Of a DNA stretch of 7,535 bases, positions 6,030 through 7,535 are shown one piece after another. Location of the stretch: assembly GCA_028287455.1 (NCBI GenBank), contig JAQBPP010000329.1:1-7535 (forward strand). The letters are read 5' to 3'. How positions within the stretch are numbered: the stretch's first letter is position 1; each line of letters starts with the position of its first letter. Made by a program: the position numbers and the translations under genes. Source of the DNA: Bacilli bacterium (GTDB lineage: Bacteria > Bacillota > Bacilli > Tumebacillales > JAQBPP01). Under the pieces are notes generated by a model that saw only the letters and a program-made list of their open reading frames with translations, ran no database searches and was not told the origin of the DNA.

Positions 6030-7085
6030 TTAAATGTATATAGGCATTGGATCATTTTTTAAAAAGTTGTCGACGATCCGATTCTGTCCCTCTTGAAACA
6101 GATACAACCGATGAATCAACACCATGACTTCATCCCCTGCGCGAAGGGGTGGCTGATCCAAGGAGCGATACGCGTGAAGGGTTAAGCCATTAACCTCCAC
6201 TGCTGCCAGCCAGTTGGTGCCGCGGAAGTAACAGTCCTTGACCGTACCCTTCTCGGCCGCCGAAGAGGCAGACAGTTCCTGCTCAAAGCCAATCTCCACA
6301 AACTCCGGCCGGATAATTGCTTTCGAGCCGCCATCGCAGGCGTCAAACCCTTTCAAGCTGGCCGCATCGATCTGAATGGATTCACCGATAAACTGAGCGA
6401 CGAATGGCGTCTTCGGCTGCGTATAGATCGCAAGCGGACTGCCCTTTTGTTCTAATCTACCTTGATTGATGACCATGATTTCGTCAGCGATTTCCACTGC
6501 TTCCTCTTGATCATGAGTGACAAAAATGCTGGTGATGCCTACGCGGTTGATCGTTTCCTTGAGCCAGTCGCGCAGCTCTTTGCGCACTTTGGCATCGATT
6601 GCAGAAAGAGGCTCGTCAAGCAGCAGCAATTGCGGCTCTGGTGCGAGCGCCCGGGCGAACGCTACACGCTGTCGCTGTCCCCCGGACAACTGATGGGGAA
6701 AACGGTGTTCCATTCCTGTCAACCCAATTAATTCGATCAATTCCTGTACCCGTTCCCGAATCTGCTGCTTGTTCTTCCGCTGGACCGACAGACCAAACGC
6801 GATGTTGTCATAAACGCACATATGCTTAAAAAGCGCATAATTCTGAAAGACAAACCCAATGCCCCGTTTTTGAGGCGGCAACTGGTTCACCTGCCTGCCA
6901 TGGAAGCTGATTTCGCCCTGATCCGGTTCCTCAAGGCCGGCAAGCATCCGTAAAATGGTCGTTTTTCCCCCGCCGCTGGGGCCAAGCAGTGCGACCAATT
7001 TTCCCTGTTCAATTGAAAAGCTCACATCGTGGACTGCAGGGAAATTGCCAAAGTTTTTGGTCAAGTGACTCGCTGCTACATGCAT
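6030..7085 (-). CDS. cysA: Sulfate/thiosulfate ABC transporter ATP-binding protein
   Basis: The 351-residue ATPase has the CysA-like layout: an N-terminal nucleotide-binding domain (about 1-235) and a C-terminal TOBE-type regulatory/substrate domain (about 240-345). Visible motifs are Walker A GPSGGGKT (35-42), Q-loop FVFQNYALF (Q81), the signature LSGGQRQRVAFARAL (from 133), Walker B LLLLDEP (153-159), D-loop SAID and H-loop VTHDQEEA (H191). It would energise import of sulfate or thiosulfate at the inner face of the membrane. The assignment to sulfate, rather than molybdate, phosphonate or sugar, rests on overall resemblance to CysA and on the YezD neighbour. Permease genes are not on this strand; they are probably downstream of the divergent lipoprotein gene. 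The ATG at 7085 has GAGGGG (7100-7095) 9 bases upstream and a strong sigma-A-type promoter further up. Confidence 0.88.
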   Translation of the reverse strand: MHVAASHLTKNFGNFPAVHDVSFSIEQGKLVALLGPSGGGKTTILRMLAGLEEPDQGEISFHGRQVNQLPPQKRGIGFVFQNYALFKHMCVYDNIAFGLSVQRKNKQQIRERVQELIELIGLTGMEHRFPHQLSGGQRQRVAFARALAPEPQLLLLDEPLSAIDAKVRKELRDWLKETINRVGITSIFVTHDQEEAVEIADEIMVINQGRLEQKGSPLAIYTQPKTPFVAQFIGESIQIDAASLKGFDACDGGSKAIIRPEFVEIGFEQELSASSAAEKGTVKDCYFRGTNWLAAVEVNGLTLHAYRSLDQPPLRAGDEVMVLIHRLYLFQEGQNRIVDNFLKNDPMPIYI

Positions 7086-7130
7086 ATTCCCATTCCCCTC
7101 TGCTGGATGCTGCCCTTCTATATACTTAAA

Positions 7131-7183
7131 TTCCGATCATATTACTTATATTTGCGTAAATAGTAGCATCACCTGTTCCGATC
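7131..7183. repeat. Two direct copies of TTCCGATC in the cysA leader/promoter
   Basis: TTCCGATC occurs at 7131-7138 and again at 7176-7183, 45 bases apart. The second copy overlaps the cysA promoter and the first lies in its 5' leader. A related perfect palindrome, CCGATCGG, is at 7271-7278 in the divergent leader. These could be binding sites for a shared sulfur regulator, but no known consensus was matched. Confidence 0.4.
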
Positions 7184-7188
7184 GTCAA
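7160..7188 (-). promoter_or_regulatory. Sigma-A-type promoter of cysA
   Basis: On the minus strand a -35 box TTGACG (7188-7183) is followed after exactly 17 bases by a -10 box TACTAT (7165-7160). It lies about 75 bases upstream of the cysA ATG. A copy of TTCCGATC (7176-7183) overlaps the spacer and the end of the -35 box, a position suited to repression. Confidence 0.7.
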
Positions 7189-7222
7189 TCACTATTTTCG
7201 TCTATTTTTATTTTAATCACAG

Positions 7223-7251
7223 TTGACTTATAGGTTTTGTTGGATTAAGCT
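7223..7251 (+). promoter_or_regulatory. Candidate promoter for the divergent lipoprotein gene
   Basis: TTGACT (7223-7228) is a near-consensus -35 box. With a 17-base spacer the -10 position reads TAAGCT (7246-7251), a poor match; ATTAAG (7244-7249) is an alternative. It would start transcription just ahead of the hairpin-rich leader. The weak -10 keeps confidence modest. Confidence 0.4.
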
Positions 7252-7268
7252 GTTTTTCAAACACTATC

Positions 7269-7358
7269 AGCCGATCGGACAGCCGAAGGCTCCCAGTTCA
7301 GAGGTTAGCATAGACGACCATAGGGTTTTGTCTAGTTATATCTCGCGGGAGCCTTTTT
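7269..7358 (+). terminator. Leader with terminator-like hairpin before the lipoprotein gene (possible attenuator or riboswitch)
   Basis: AGGCTCCC (7287-7294) pairs perfectly with GGGAGCCT (7347-7354), and the next bases are TTTTTGTGTTTT, so this resembles an intrinsic terminator located 34 bases before the start codon. The 52-base loop contains its own stem TAGAC/GTCTA (7311-7315 with 7329-7333). Just upstream, AGCC (7281-7284) can pair with GGCT (7288-7291) across a GAA loop, taking up part of the 5' arm of the terminator stem. CAGCCGA is repeated at 7269-7275 and 7280-7286. I do not recognise a SAM, T-box, TPP or other known riboswitch core. An unclassified attenuator or a leader-protein-binding element is plausible. 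Confidence 0.55.
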
Positions 7359-7391
7359 GTGTTTTCTGACATGGGTACCAGGAGGAGCAAC

Positions 7392-7535
7392 ATGTACAAC
7401 TTAATTAGAACCAGTCTGTTCTTATCGCTAATCGGGGTGGTGGGCTGCGCGTCTCAATCGACTGCGTCTGTGAGCAATGCGGGTGCCGGGGCAAGTGGTA
7501 CACAAGGTACTGTTACGATTAATTTTGGTTCATAC
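7392..7535 (+). CDS. Substrate-binding lipoprotein of an ABC transporter, probably sulfate-type (partial)
   Basis: Forty-eight residues are visible before the frame runs off the window. They form a lipoprotein signal peptide: short N-terminus with Arg6, hydrophobic core LFLSLIGVV, and the lipobox VVGC with the acylated cysteine at residue 19. A Ser/Ala/Gly/Thr-rich linker follows, typical of tethered binding proteins, then VTINFGSY, which looks like the first strand of a periplasmic-binding-protein-like fold. Start support is strong: AGGAGG (7380-7385) lies 6 bases before the ATG. Its divergence from cysA and the shared control region suggest that it is the sulfate- or thiosulfate-binding partner, with permease genes probably downstream. 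Too little is visible to fix the ligand; sulfonate, nitrate or another oxyanion remains possible. Confidence 0.75.
   Translation, partial: MYNLIRTSLFLSLIGVVGCASQSTASVSNAGAGASGTQGTVTINFGSY

Larger units (their letters stand above)
7086..7391. other. Divergent intergenic region between cysA and the lipoprotein gene
   Basis: This 306-base gap holds no convincing gene. It contains the cysA promoter on the minus strand, a weaker candidate promoter on the plus strand, the repeated TTCCGATC/CCGATCGG elements, the hairpin leader, and the two ribosome binding sites. The stretch around 7190-7260 is AT-rich. It is best seen as a shared control region for a divergent transporter locus. Confidence 0.7.

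Noticed and set aside
1..7535. tRNA or rRNA genes, CRISPR arrays, insertion sequences, prophage or defence genes
   Set aside because: No cloverleaf-like segments, no regularly spaced repeats, no transposase motifs and no terminal inverted repeats were seen. The content is ordinary metabolic and signalling genes.

Overview
The window looks like a chromosomal segment from a low-to-mid GC Gram-positive bacterium of the Bacillota, most likely Bacillales. The reasons are strong purine-rich Shine-Dalgarno sites (GGAGGAG, GAGGGG, AAAGGGGG), TTG/GTG start candidates, T-tailed intrinsic terminators, an acetyl-type MetA, a YezD-family (DUF2292) protein beside a sulfate-transport ATPase, and a lipoprotein signal with a VVGC lipobox. 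A genus cannot be named from the sequence alone.

Layout: everything except the last ~150 bases is read from the minus strand. Starting at the minus-strand upstream end there is cysA (7085-6030), a yezD-like gene (5960-5751), a ChbG/YdjC-family carbohydrate deacetylase (5717-4959), two alpha/beta hydrolases of different subfamilies (4880-4107 and 4117-3389, overlapping by 11 bases) and an unrecognised ~151-residue protein (3363-2908). No terminator is visible between these genes, and a very strong one follows the last, so they could form one long transcript or two. A separate unit, metA (2698-1796), has its own terminator. A c-di-GMP unit follows: an EAL phosphodiesterase with a degenerate GGDEF-like N-terminus (1641-349), then a CBS-domain gene (305-63) that is broken by an in-frame TAA while the CBS reading frame continues to the window edge.

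On the plus strand, divergent from cysA, a substrate-binding lipoprotein begins at 7392 and runs off the window. It is preceded by a leader with a terminator-like hairpin and a competing small hairpin. The natural reading is a divergent sulfate (or related sulfur oxyanion) uptake locus: the binding protein, and presumably the permeases, on the right, with the ATPase and YezD on the left. Further along lies metA, which activates homoserine for methionine synthesis, so sulfur assimilation is the main metabolic theme.

The points most worth a second look are the ochre codon inside the CBS-domain gene, the attenuator-like leader before the lipoprotein, a repeated TTCCGATC element in the divergent intergenic region, and the uncharacterised deacetylase/hydrolase/hydrolase/unknown cluster.
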